Positions 39,359-46,230 are shown, numbered from the stretch's first letter. The stretch: 64,000 nucleotides of DNA from Streptomyces sp. CC228A (GCF_021390935.1 NZ_JAJPUI010000004.1:310001-374000); one strand, 5' to 3'. The notes: generated by a model from the letters alone, not told the origin. A program made the numbers and translations.

Positions 39359-39577
39359 TCATGTCGGTGCCTGGCCGGATCGTGCGCCCTGCCCGGGGCG
39401 GCCGCGGTGGGCGGACTGGACGTCGTCGGCCGGGTACAGGGCCTGTGCGCGACGGCTGACCGGGTGCGGGCGGAACTCGGCCGGGCCGATGCCCCACCGG
39501 CCGAGCTGGCGCCGGGCGCTGGCCGGCTTGATGCCGAGGTACTCGCTGACCTGGTCGATGGTCCACAGCTCAGGCAT
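39359..39577 (-). CDS. Small HTH protein, candidate Aca-like autorepressor
   Basis: 72 residues. WTIDQVSEYLGIKPASARRQ then LGRWGIGPA and YPADDV form a MerR/excisionase-type winged helix-turn-helix of the kind used by small phage regulators. It is the second gene of a leftward pair; its ATG overlaps the end of the first gene by 8 bp. The operon promoter has a perfect 24-bp palindrome, which this protein may bind. A small acidic gene followed by an HTH gene with a palindromic promoter is the known layout of acr-aca operons, so Aca is a candidate role; excisionase is the alternative. Confidence 0.6.
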   Translation of the reverse strand: MPELWTIDQVSEYLGIKPASARRQLGRWGIGPAEFRPHPVSRRAQALYPADDVQSAHRGRPGQGARSGQAPT

Positions 39578-39863
39578 AGGTGGCGGCCAGGGCGTCGCGG
39601 ATCTCCTGGGCGGTCTCGTCGGAGATGACGAGCCAGTGGTCGCGGTCGAGGTCGCTGGGGTTGTAGGCGTCGAGCTCGGGGCGGGCGGGGCGGCGGTGGA
39701 GGATGATGCCCTCGCCGTCGGCGGCGATGAGGTCGTCGAGCATGGCGTGGATGGCGTTGTGGGCGTCCTGGCGGCTGAGGTTGTGGGCCTCCTGGATGTC
39801 GTCGAGGAGGTCGTAGGTGGCGATGGTGCGGCCGTGGGTCTGGGCGTAGATCTCGGTGGTCAT
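39570..39863 (-). CDS. Small acidic protein, candidate anti-CRISPR or DNA mimic
   Basis: 97 residues from an ATG with GGGAGA upstream (a longer upstream start would run into the promoter). Strongly acidic, about 19 Asp/Glu against 7 Arg, with a helix TYDLLDDIQEAHNLSRQ, a hydrophobic strand and a terminal helix DETAQEIRDALAATYA. No known family is recognised. Reasons to suspect anti-CRISPR: small, acidic, first in a two-gene operon with an HTH gene, autoregulated-type promoter, and two CRISPR-like repeat units flank it. Antitoxin or host-takeover protein are alternatives. Confidence 0.5.
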   Translation of the reverse strand: MTTEIYAQTHGRTIATYDLLDDIQEAHNLSRQDAHNAIHAMLDDLIAADGEGIILHRRPARPELDAYNPSDLDRDHWLVISDETAQEIRDALAATYA

Positions 39864-39901
39864 GGTGTCTCCCTGGTGGGCGGTGGTCCCTGACACCCAT
39901 A

Positions 39902-39930
39902 ACTTTGCCGCACGTGCGGCAAAGTGTCAA
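39902..39930 (-). promoter_or_regulatory. Leftward promoter with perfect 24-bp palindromic operator
   Basis: Minus-strand -35 TTGACA (39,930-39,925) and -10 CAAAGT (39,907-39,902) are separated by 17 bp. The palindrome ACTTTGCCGCAC/GTGCGGCAAAGT (39,902-39,925) covers the whole spacer and the -10. A consensus promoter buried in a perfect dyad is strongly expected to be repressed by a dimeric protein, most simply the HTH protein of this operon. Confidence 0.8.
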
Positions 39931-39988
39931 GGCGTCACATCACCGCCACCTTCAGTGCTACCGTCGACTCGGCCCCCGCAACGGGGCA

Positions 39989-40078
39989 CTGCTCCCCGCA
40001 CGCGCGGGGATGACCCGTCGATGACCTCGGCTGATGCGCTGAGTCCCGACTGCTCCCCGCTCCCGCGGGGATTCGCTT
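39989..40078 (+). CRISPR. Single-spacer type I-E-like mini CRISPR unit
   Basis: Two 29-nt repeats (39,989-40,017 and 40,050-40,078) flank one 32-nt spacer (40,018-40,049), a period of exactly 61 bp as in type I-E. Both share CTGCTCCCCGC and a stem CCCCGC/GCGGGG with 4-nt loops (ACGC, TCCC), the geometry of I-E repeats. The first ends ATGACCCG, like a crRNA handle; the second has a degenerate 3' end (ATTCGCTT), as terminal repeats do. A strong terminator follows at once. No cas genes are in the window. It is either a mini-array that borrows the host Cas proteins or an RNA anti-CRISPR. Confidence 0.8.
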
Positions 40079-40116
40079 CGCCCCCTGTCCTCCTTCGGGA
40101 GGGCAGGGGGCGGTTT
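40079..40116 (+). terminator. Strong UUCG-tetraloop terminator after mini CRISPR unit
   Basis: A 15-bp stem (CGCCCCCTGTCCTCC with GGAGGGCAGGGGGCG, one mismatch) with a TTCG loop and a TTT tail. It abuts the second repeat, so the repeat-spacer-repeat unit appears to be its own short rightward transcript. Confidence 0.88.
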
Positions 40117-40166
40117 CGTCATGCCCGGACACCCCCTGACAGTGCCGCGCGCTACGCTGTCGGCAT

Positions 40167-40194
40167 CGCCTCCGGGTCCCGACACCCGGAGGCG
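40167..40194 (+). promoter_or_regulatory. 5'-leader hairpin before a small gene
   Basis: CGCCTCCGGGT pairs exactly with ACCCGGAGGCG around 6 nt, ending 22 bp before the next start codon. May be a leader structure affecting stability or translation, or the end of upstream transcripts. Confidence 0.45.
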
Positions 40195-40216
40195 CCTCTA
40201 CTGTCGGGAGTAGATC

Positions 40217-40414
40217 ATGGAACGCTGGAAGCTCACGTACGTCAACCGCAGCGCCATGCTCGGCGAGGTCCCCGCCGTAGCGCGCGTGCACGAGACGGAC
40301 GCCGCCACCGAGGGACTCGACGAGCAGACCATCGTCGACATGCTGCACCACATCATCGACGAGCACACCGACGGCGCCGGGGTCCTCACCGAAGCCGAGA
40401 AACTCGGGACCTAG
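40217..40414 (+). CDS. Small acidic hypothetical protein
   Basis: 65 residues with CGGGAGTAG upstream of the ATG. Acidic with a helix EQTIVDMLHHIIDEH. It is convergent with, and overlaps by 4 bp, the end of a leftward regulator gene. Short acidic moron-like gene next to the repeat locus; function unknown. Confidence 0.55.
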   Translation: MERWKLTYVNRSAMLGEVPAVARVHETDAATEGLDEQTIVDMLHHIIDEHTDGAGVLTEAEKLGT

Positions 40415-41451
40415 GACCGTCTCTCCGCGTCCTCCAGTCGCGCCCGGTAGTAGGCGTGGTCCCGCGGGTATTCCGCCAGCACGTCAAGGACGTCCCGGAT
40501 CCCCGCCGCCGCGGTCGCCCAGTCCCGGCACGCGTAGGCCACGTCCGCGGCCTGGAGGCGAGCCCGGGCGGGGGTAAGCCAGTACAGCCAGCCCGGCCGC
40601 TCCTCCACATCCGGCGCCCGCTCGGCCGCCGCCACCGCCTCATCCGCCAACGCGCGGGCACGGTCCCGCTCGCCAGCCGCGGCCGCCGCCATCGCCGTCG
40701 TGTGGGCGGCCACCGCCGCCGCGGCCGGCGACAGCCCGGGGTGCTGGCGGGCGGCCTCCGCGGTGCGCAGCGCCCGCACGGGGTCGGTGCGCTGGAGGCT
40801 GTAGTGGGCGCGGATCCGGTACACCCAGGACGCCATGTCGGTGTGCCCGCCGTCGACGGCCCAGCCGTGCGCCATGTCGACCCAGGCGAGCGCCGCGGCG
40901 TGCTGCTGCTCGCGCCAGGCGACCCAGGACAGCCAGTGGGCGTGCTCGGCGGCGAGGAGGAGCAGCCGGTCCGCGGCAGGTCCGGAGGCGCCGGGGAGGA
41001 GGCGGGTGACGGCGTCGAGCTGGGAGCGGACGACCGGCCACAGCACGGCGCCCTCCTCATGGTCGTCGGCCCTGCGTTGGGTGGCGAGGACCTCGCTGAT
41101 CCAGCGGGCCGTTCGGAGGTCGGTCCGTCCTGCCTGGTGCGCGTGCGCGATCCTGGCGCGGAGTTCTCCGGATGGCTCCCACTGCCCGTACAGGTCGCTC
41201 TGGCCTGCGTCGACGAGTTCTCTCGGCACCTGTAGCCCCTCGGTGATGCGGGCCCGTACCGCCGCGGTCTTGACCTGGCGGCGGCCGGACTCGATGGCGG
41301 AGATGTGGGGCTGCGGCATCCCGACGAGCGTCTCCAGGGCCTGCTGGGTGAGGCCGGCGGCGCGTCTGTACTCGCGGAGGATCGCAGCCCAGTCCGCGCG
41401 GGCCCATGCGGCTCGGAGGCGGACGTCCGTCCAGGGTGCCTGACCTGCCAT
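40411..41451 (-). CDS. XRE regulator with TPR-like C-terminal domain
   Basis: 346 residues. HTH at about 20-75 (YRRAAGLTQQALETLVGMPQ; HISAIESGRRQ) then a long helical region with TPR-like repeats (WLSWVAWREQQHAAALAWVD; ALADEAVAAAERAPD) typical of streptomycete XRE-TPR regulators that respond to a peptide or small molecule. It diverges from a train of zinc-knuckle miniproteins, which it may control. Unusual size for a phage gene, so it may be cargo acquired from a host. Confidence 0.8.
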   Translation of the reverse strand: MAGQAPWTDVRLRAAWARADWAAILREYRRAAGLTQQALETLVGMPQPHISAIESGRRQVKTAAVRARITEGLQVPRELVDAGQSDLYGQWEPSGELRARIAHAHQAGRTDLRTARWISEVLATQRRADDHEEGAVLWPVVRSQLDAVTRLLPGASGPAADRLLLLAAEHAHWLSWVAWREQQHAAALAWVDMAHGWAVDGGHTDMASWVYRIRAHYSLQRTDPVRALRTAEAARQHPGLSPAAAAVAAHTTAMAAAAAGERDRARALADEAVAAAERAPDVEERPGWLYWLTPARARLQAADVAYACRDWATAAAGIRDVLDVLAEYPRDHAYYRARLEDAERRS

Positions 41452-41551
41452 GCCGGGAATATACGCCCGCGGCGCCCGGGACTGTATGGGAACCGGCCCA
41501 GCTCACCCCGACGATGGCGGAGTCGGTTTCCGAGTCGGGTCGGAGAGAGCC

Positions 41552-41629
41552 ATGACGATGATGCTGGCGGTGCACCAGGTGCGCCGCGATGGACGTGCCC
41601 TGCGGCTGCGGGGGGTGAGTGTCCGATGA
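41552..41629 (+). CDS. 25-residue leader peptide
   Basis: Encodes MTMMLAVHQVRRDGRALRLR plus five residues, preceded by GGAGAGAG at good distance. Its TGA overlaps the next ATG (ATGA), so translating it would feed ribosomes to the zinc-knuckle genes. It might be a coupling leader rather than a functional protein. Confidence 0.4.
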   Translation: MTMMLAVHQVRRDGRALRLRGVSVR

Positions 41630-41841
41630 CGGTGCCGCCGCCTGTGGGCCCGCCCGTGACGTGGCTGGCCGCCCGCGCCCTGGCCGGGCCTCCGGAGCCG
41701 CCGCTGTCGGAGCGGCAGCGCCGCGGCCGGCAGTGCGCGGACTGCGCTGTCGAGCTGACCGCTGCCACCGCCCGGCCGTTGCCACGCCGCTTCCCGCTGC
41801 GGGTGTGCGTCCGCTGCCACAGCGTGAGGTACGGCGGATGA
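41626..41841 (+). CDS. Zinc-knuckle miniprotein 1
   Basis: 71 residues. CADC (about 39-42) and CVRCH (64-68) are a likely four-ligand zinc site. Both ends overlap neighbours by 4 bp (ATGA). Part of a train of at least four such proteins divergent from the XRE-TPR gene. Function unknown. Confidence 0.55.
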   Translation: MTVPPPVGPPVTWLAARALAGPPEPPLSERQRRGRQCADCAVELTAATARPLPRRFPLRVCVRCHSVRYGG

Positions 41842-42053
41842 CCGTCCCCGCGGCCGCCGTGCCGCTCCCCGCCTACGAGACGCTCACCAACCTCCAGCGG
41901 TACGGCTTGGACTGCGCCTTCTGCGGCGCGCAGCTCCGGCCGGGGACCGCGGTGTCGCTCGGCTGGCACCGCCACCAGGCCGCACCCGGCACCCGAGTCG
42001 CGTGGACGCCCCGCGCCTGCCGCGGCTGCCACACCGCAAGGAGCAGCCGGTGA
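41838..42053 (+). CDS. Zinc-knuckle miniprotein 2
   Basis: 71 residues. CAFCGAQL (about 26-33) and CRGCH (62-66) form a zinc-ribbon pair around SLGWHRHQAA. ATG overlaps the previous stop and the stop overlaps the next GTG. Sequence pattern is like miniproteins 1 and 3, which suggests duplication. Confidence 0.55.
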   Translation: MTVPAAAVPLPAYETLTNLQRYGLDCAFCGAQLRPGTAVSLGWHRHQAAPGTRVAWTPRACRGCHTARSSR

Positions 42054-42277
42054 CCGCGGATGCCGAGCCCCTGCCCGCCCTCCCGCGGACCGTCTCCGGC
42101 CTGTCCTGGGACGTGTACCACGGCCGCGCCTGCGTGTGGTGCGAGGTCCTGCTGATGGAGCCCGGCGCCCTGCCGGTGGCCCGCATTGAGCACCGCGACG
42201 GCGTCCACGACCTGTCGACCACCGTGTGGGGCTGCGCCCCGTGCTGCACGGCCCGCGGCGTCGGGGAGGCGCCGTGA
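42050..42277 (+). CDS. Zinc-knuckle miniprotein 3
   Basis: 75 residues from an overlapping GTG. CVWCEVLL and CAPCC are the paired Cys motifs; RIEHRDGVHDL resembles the middle of miniprotein 2. Together they look like HNH-type zinc scaffolds without the catalytic His. Function unknown. Confidence 0.55.
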   Translation: MTADAEPLPALPRTVSGLSWDVYHGRACVWCEVLLMEPGALPVARIEHRDGVHDLSTTVWGCAPCCTARGVGEAP

Positions 42278-42453
42278 CCTACCCGGTGCGCCGCTGGTGC
42301 GTGCACTGCGGCCGGCCGATCGAGGGCGAGGCGGTGGTGATCCCGGGGTTCTCCGCGTCGGGCGCCCGCCCGGACGCCTACCGGCACCCCACCTGCCGAC
42401 CCCCGGCCGCCCCGCGGCCGCACACCTACCCGACCGGCCCCACCGGCCGCTGA
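42274..42453 (+). CDS. Zinc-knuckle miniprotein 4
   Basis: 59 residues from an overlapping GTG. WCVHCGRPIEGEA then RHPTCRP gives CxxC...HxxxC. C-terminus Pro-rich. Last of the overlapping series. Confidence 0.5.
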   Translation: MTYPVRRWCVHCGRPIEGEAVVIPGFSASGARPDAYRHPTCRPPAAPRPHTYPTGPTGR

Positions 42454-42485
42454 CCCCCGCTACCGAACAGAGAGTCCGCAGACGC

Positions 42486-42809
42486 ATGATCCAGACTGTC
42501 CACCCGGGCGACCTGCGCCCCACCGACACGGTCCTCTGCGAAGCGTGCTGGACCGAGCAGGTCCAGTGCCTTCGCCTGCACCCGCACGGCCGTGACCTGC
42601 TCTGCCGGGCCTGCGCCGAGAGCGGCTGCCCGCCCAGGGTCGAGCTGTTCCCGCCGCTGGGGATCTACGGCGTGACGTACCGCAGGCTCGGCGAGCCGTA
42701 CCTTGCGGACAAGCACCGCGGCCCGGGCGCGCCGCAGACGCCTCCGAACCCGGGGCCGCCCCTGCCGAGCCCGGCACCGCAGCCGACTCCGGGCCGCCCC
42801 CCGGTGTAG
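42486..42809 (+). CDS. Cys-rich small protein with Pro-rich tail
   Basis: 107 residues. CEACW (18-22), then CLRLH and CRACAESGC (38-46) provide six Cys for one or two zinc sites. The last ~35 residues are almost only Pro/Gly. Separated by 32 bp from the overlapping series but probably on the same transcript. Confidence 0.5.
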   Translation: MIQTVHPGDLRPTDTVLCEACWTEQVQCLRLHPHGRDLLCRACAESGCPPRVELFPPLGIYGVTYRRLGEPYLADKHRGPGAPQTPPNPGPPLPSPAPQPTPGRPPV

Positions 42810-42853
42810 CAGACCGCCCCGGCCGGCATCCGTCCCCCTGGCCGACCGGGGCC

Positions 42854-43090
42854 CTACCGCACCAGCTCCGCGAGGTCGACGCCGACCGCGTCGGCGATCA
42901 GGATCAGGGTGTCGATACGGGCGGCGGCGTGGCCCTGCTCGATGCGGTTGAGGGTGTGCCGGGCCATGCCGATGCGGAGGGCGAGCGTCTCCTGCGTGAG
43001 GTTGGCGTGGAGGCGGGCCGCGCGGATCTGGTCGCCGATGGCCCGGCGGCGGGCGAGGACCCAGGCGGGGCTGTCGGTGGGGCGTGGCAC
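42854..43090 (-). CDS. Small XRE-family regulator
   Basis: 78 residues, almost a single HTH (GDQIRAARLHANLTQETLAL; RHTLNRIEQGHAAARIDTL). Ends in a LAELVR typical of phage and toxin-antitoxin XRE proteins. Upstream is a relatively AT-rich stretch (43,110-43,185) likely to hold its promoter. It may regulate the right-end genes. Confidence 0.75.
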   Translation of the reverse strand: MPRPTDSPAWVLARRRAIGDQIRAARLHANLTQETLALRIGMARHTLNRIEQGHAAARIDTLILIADAVGVDLAELVR

Positions 43091-43280
43091 TGGTCCACGC
43101 TCGCGGCGCCCATGATCGTTTGTCTGTACAGCAAGCTGTACTTTTTGCGATCAAGGAGATCGTTGACATATAAACGGAACGGATCGTTCCGCGAGCTGGC
43201 GCGGCGGCAGCACTCACCCCCCAGGTGAGCCTCCGCGCCAAAGAGCCCCGGCAGGCCTGCCTGCCGGGGCTCACCCCTGC

Positions 43281-43727
43281 TCAGCGGTCTCCGAGTTCCC
43301 CAGCCCCGCGCTGGATCCAGACCTCGCTGCGCACCATGCGCGTGAGGAGCCACGTCATGTCCGCGGTCAGCAGGAAGCTGGCGTGGTTCTCGTGGACGAG
43401 CCACTGGTGCTCGTTGGGCCGTTCGAGGGACAGGCACAGCAGGCCCTCGGGCAACTTCCCGCCCGGGTCCAGCTCCCAGCTGGCGCGAAGGATCCGGCGA
43501 GGGTGTGTGCGGTTCTCGGGGGTGTCCGGTAGCCGGTACCACTGCCCCGTGGCGAACATCGGCGCCTGCGCCCCGCCAAGGGCGTCCAGTAGCTCCTGCG
43601 TTGCGTGGCCGCGCTCGACGACGACAGCGACGCTGTTGGGTTCGGAACCGGGCCGAATGTCCGCAACGCGGCCCTTGAGCTCGCCAGGTTGCGCGAACCG
43701 GTAGTACGAGGTGATCAGGTCAGACAC
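43281..43727 (-). CDS. Tandem paralogue B, unknown family
   Basis: 148 residues. Alpha/beta protein with VAVVVERGHATQELLDALGG near 33-52, a WYRLPDTPEN segment and LLCLSLERPNEHQWLVHENH. Its upstream neighbour has the same layout at the same length (RGHATQELLDAL versus PGHARQRLLDAL), so the two are a duplicated pair; their reading frames overlap by 8 bp. No known family recognised. Position in the right-end accessory region suggests a lysogeny-expressed function. Confidence 0.6.
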   Translation of the reverse strand: MSDLITSYYRFAQPGELKGRVADIRPGSEPNSVAVVVERGHATQELLDALGGAQAPMFATGQWYRLPDTPENRTHPRRILRASWELDPGGKLPEGLLCLSLERPNEHQWLVHENHASFLLTADMTWLLTRMVRSEVWIQRGAGELGDR

Positions 43728-44160
43728 CGCAGCCCTCCGATCCGAAGCGGGCCCACACGCCGGCGCGGACGAGGGCGGTGAGGCGCTCGGTCATCTCGGC
43801 GACGAGCTCGGGGCTGGCTTCCCCGTCGCGGATCAGCCAGACGTGCTCCCCGTTGCGCTCGACCGGGAGGCAGAGGCGGCCGTCGGGCAGCTTGTGGGCC
43901 GGTACGAGCTCCCATCGGGCGCTGTGAACAGTGGGTGCGGGTTCGTCGGTGTCGCCGGGGCTCTGCCGCATCCATTCGCCCGTTTCCAGAATGGCGGTCT
44001 GCTCGCGCGCAAGGGCGTCGAGAAGGCGCTGGCGGGCGTGGCCGGGGCGCACGACGACGGTAGCGATGCCGGGGGTGTCGAGGATGGTGACAACGTGTCC
44101 TGGGGGGATCTCGTCGTCGTGTTCAGCGAATCGGTAGACCGCTTTGGTGACCTGGTACAA
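43720..44160 (-). CDS. Tandem paralogue A, unknown family
   Basis: 146 residues from a TTG start picked because GGGGAGGAG precedes it and because it then equals its paralogue in length; an upstream ATG at 44,238 would add 26 unrelated residues. Shared pattern: HVVTILDTPGIATVVVRPGH, GEWMRQSPGD, LCLPVERNGEHVWLI. Acidic overall. Function unknown. Confidence 0.6.
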   Translation of the reverse strand: MYQVTKAVYRFAEHDDEIPPGHVVTILDTPGIATVVVRPGHARQRLLDALAREQTAILETGEWMRQSPGDTDEPAPTVHSARWELVPAHKLPDGRLCLPVERNGEHVWLIRDGEASPELVAEMTERLTALVRAGVWARFGSEGCGV

Positions 44161-44327
44161 GGCACTCCTCCCCGTTCCGGCGCAGCTCGCAATAGGCACG
44201 CCAGTTCGATCCAGCGTGCGGCCGGAACCTTCGTCCACCCCCCAGGTGGAGCACCATCATGCACAGGTAGTTGGCTGATTTCATCCGGTGACAGGCGAGA
44301 ATTTGCTGACACCCCATCAAGTTCCGC

Positions 44328-44744
44328 TCAGCGGTTGCGGAACTCCTCGATAATCTCCAGAACCTTCCGCCTGTCTTCCTCGCTCAGCTCCTCGGCGTGA
44401 TGGACAATCGTCCTCACCGTCGCGTCCGACGTGTAGAACACATCACGCTCGAACCACTGCCCGATCGCCGCATCCTGGACCGCCCGCATCGGCAGCTCGA
44501 GACCCGCTGCCAGCGCGCGCAGCTCCGCCGGCGTCGGAGCCTTCGCCTTCGTGCCACTCAGTAGGTTCTGGAGGGTGGCGCGAGTCCAGAGCGGTCCAGT
44601 CCTGCTCTCGCCTTTGGGCTGGAGTTCGGGGTGTGGATCGATGGTGCGTGCGGCGAGGGTGCGGACGCTGATCCCGAGTTCTGTCATGCGCTCACGGGTG
44701 AGGTCCGTCAGGTCGGTGCGCGCTGCCTCGCGATCGGTCGTCAT
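44328..44744 (-). CDS. XRE-type regulator at the right end
   Basis: 138 residues from an ATG with GAGGGGCTGGAAG upstream. HTH-like N-terminal half (ELGISVRTLAARTIDPHPEL; ATLQNLLSGTKAKAP) and a C-terminal helix (EELSEEDRRKVLEIIEEF) resembling the tail of the left-end repressor. Two operator types lie upstream: the inverted repeat shared with position 88 and the CTCTA array shared with the immunity region. This makes it a second member of the prophage control circuit. Confidence 0.7.
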   Translation of the reverse strand: MTTDREAARTDLTDLTRERMTELGISVRTLAARTIDPHPELQPKGESRTGPLWTRATLQNLLSGTKAKAPTPAELRALAAGLELPMRAVQDAAIGQWFERDVFYTSDATVRTIVHHAEELSEEDRRKVLEIIEEFRNR

Positions 44745-44784
44745 CTTCCAGCCCCTCGTCGTGACCCGTTCAGTGATGCTGTCA

Positions 44785-44804
44785 GTGTCCAGGTTTTTGG
44801 CCAC
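44785..44804. promoter_or_regulatory. Second copy of GTGTCCA-N6-TGGCCAC element
   Basis: Identical to 88-107 at 19 of 20 positions and about 40 bp upstream of the XRE start. Matching positions before two leftward genes argue for an operator; matching positions at the two ends of the prophage also allow an att core. Confidence 0.5.
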
Positions 44805-44896
44805 TGTGCGCTACCCCGGGTGTGGGCCGCTGGGGCTGGCGGGTCCACCGCTGGGAAACAAATGGGAAATGATCAAGGTGAGGGATCTTCAGGTGC

Positions 44897-44923
44897 CTCT
44901 AGATATCTCTAATAATCTCTACC
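44897..44923. promoter_or_regulatory. CTCTA/ATCTCTACC operator array at right end
   Basis: CTCTAGATATCTCTA followed by ATAATCTCTACC repeats the half-sites of the left immunity operators (CTCTAGAAATCTCTACC). An AT-rich island in GC-rich DNA, likely the promoter of the leftward right-end regulator, under the same repressor. Confidence 0.6.
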
Positions 44924-44967
44924 CTGTGCATCCCCTCCCGGATCGCAGTCCCCCCTGCGGACGTGAT

Positions 44968-45006
44968 CGTGCCGCACTGACCTCTGAGCCTCGCCAGTGC
45001 GGCACG
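44968..45006. repeat. Large inverted repeat near the right prophage boundary
   Basis: CGTGCCGCACTG pairs exactly with CAGTGCGGCACG across 15 nt. It lies between the last phage-like sequence and the 3' end of terD. It may be a terminator for terD-direction transcription or mark the integration junction; no T-tract. Confidence 0.5.
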
Positions 45007-45039
45007 ACGCCGGAGAATCGGGTCTGACCTGCGTATTTG

Positions 45040-46230
45040 CTACAGGGCCTCTGCGCCCGGCTTCACCATGCCGCGGACCGTGCGGGACTTCACGAAGTCC
45101 CCGAGCGCCGTCATCTCCCACTCGCCGGAGAACTGGCGGATCAGTTTGCACATCATCACGCCCGTCTGGGGCTGGGCGCTCGTGAGGTCGAAGCGGACCA
45201 GTTCCTCGCCCGTCGCGGTGTCCATCAGGCGGCAGTACGCCTTGGCCACCTCCGTGAACTTCTGCCCCGTGAAGGAGTTCACGGTGAACACCAGACCCGT
45301 GGCCTCCGCCGGCAGCCGGCCCAGGTCGACCGTGATGACCTCGTCGTCACCGGCGCCCTCGCCCGTGAGGTTGTCACCGGAGTGCCTGACGGAACCCCCC
45401 AGGATGGTCAGCTTCCCGAAGTAGCAGCTGTCCAGGTGGTTGCGCTGCGGCCCGTACGCGATGACCGACGCGTCCAGGTCGATGGCCTTGCCCCGGTACG
45501 CGGGCTCCCAACCGAGGCCCATGCTCACCTGGGACAGCAGGGGGCGGCCGCCCTTCACCAGGGACACGGTCTGGTTCTTCTGGAGGTTCACCCGGCCCTT
45601 GTCCAGGTTGATCTTGCCCGAGCCCGGCGGCGGGGCCGGTGCCTGAGCCGGCGCGGGGGCGGCGGGGGCGGCCGCAGGCGCGGGCGCCGCCACCGGTGCG
45701 GGCGCCGGGGCGGGCGCGGCCGCTGGGGCCTCGTCCACCGTCACGCCGAAGTCCGTGGCGATCCCGGCCAGCCCGTTCGCGTACCCCTGGCCCACCGCAC
45801 GGGCCTTCCACGCCCCGCCCCGCCGGTACACCTCCATCACGACCAGCGCCGTCTCCGCGCCGAGCTGCGGCGGGGTGAACGTCGCGAGGACGGCGCCGGT
45901 GTCCGCGTCCCGCAGGGTCGCCGTCGGCTCGATGCCCTGGAAGGTCTGACCGGCCGCGTCGGGGCTGGCGGTGACGACGATCCTGTCGATGTCGGCCGGC
46001 ACCGCCGCCGTGTCGACCGCGATCGCGTCGGGAGCCGCGCCGCCGCCCGGCCGGTGGCCCACGCCGGGGCCCGACGGCTGGTTGTAGAAGATGAAGTCGC
46101 CGTCGGAACGCACCTTGCCCGCGGGTGTGAGCAGCAGGCCCGACACGTCGAGCCGTACCGGGGCGGACACGTCGACCACCACGCGCGCGGAGGACAGGGG
46201 GATGTTCGAGCCTGGGGTCATAGCTGTCAT
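45040..46230 (-). CDS. Two-domain TerD-family protein
   Basis: 396 residues. An N-terminal degenerate TerD domain (DFIFYNQPSGPG, about 45-56; LVVMEVYRRGGAWKARAVGQ), a Pro/Ala linker (~165-205) and a C-terminal canonical TerD domain (SMGLGWEP; GLVFTVNSFTGQKFTEV; MCKLIRQFSGEWEMTALGDF). TerD domains bind Ca2+ and belong to tellurite-resistance/stress membrane systems; this tandem form is common in Streptomyces. First clearly chromosomal gene after the prophage. Start may be this ATG or one three codons in (MTPGSN). Confidence 0.9.
   Translation of the reverse strand: MTAMTPGSNIPLSSARVVVDVSAPVRLDVSGLLLTPAGKVRSDGDFIFYNQPSGPGVGHRPGGGAAPDAIAVDTAAVPADIDRIVVTASPDAAGQTFQGIEPTATLRDADTGAVLATFTPPQLGAETALVVMEVYRRGGAWKARAVGQGYANGLAGIATDFGVTVDEAPAAAPAPAPAPVAAPAPAAAPAAPAPAQAPAPPPGSGKINLDKGRVNLQKNQTVSLVKGGRPLLSQVSMGLGWEPAYRGKAIDLDASVIAYGPQRNHLDSCYFGKLTILGGSVRHSGDNLTGEGAGDDEVITVDLGRLPAEATGLVFTVNSFTGQKFTEVAKAYCRLMDTATGEELVRFDLTSAQPQTGVMMCKLIRQFSGEWEMTALGDFVKSRTVRGMVKPGAEAL

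Noticed and set aside
39902..39925. 24-bp palindrome as a terminator or att site
   Set aside because: It coincides with a consensus -35/-10 promoter of the leftward operon, and has no loop or T-tract, so operator is the simpler reading.
39958..40185. Minus-strand open frame across the mini CRISPR unit
   Set aside because: Its translation (VIPARAGSS, SPRERGAV) is the typical product of reading type I-E repeats as protein. No ribosome binding site; the repeat-spacer structure explains the sequence better.
1..45040. Search for tRNA or rRNA genes
   Set aside because: No cloverleaf with a convincing anticodon arm or CCA-adjacent acceptor stem was seen by eye, so no tRNA attachment site is claimed. 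A tRNAscan run would settle this.
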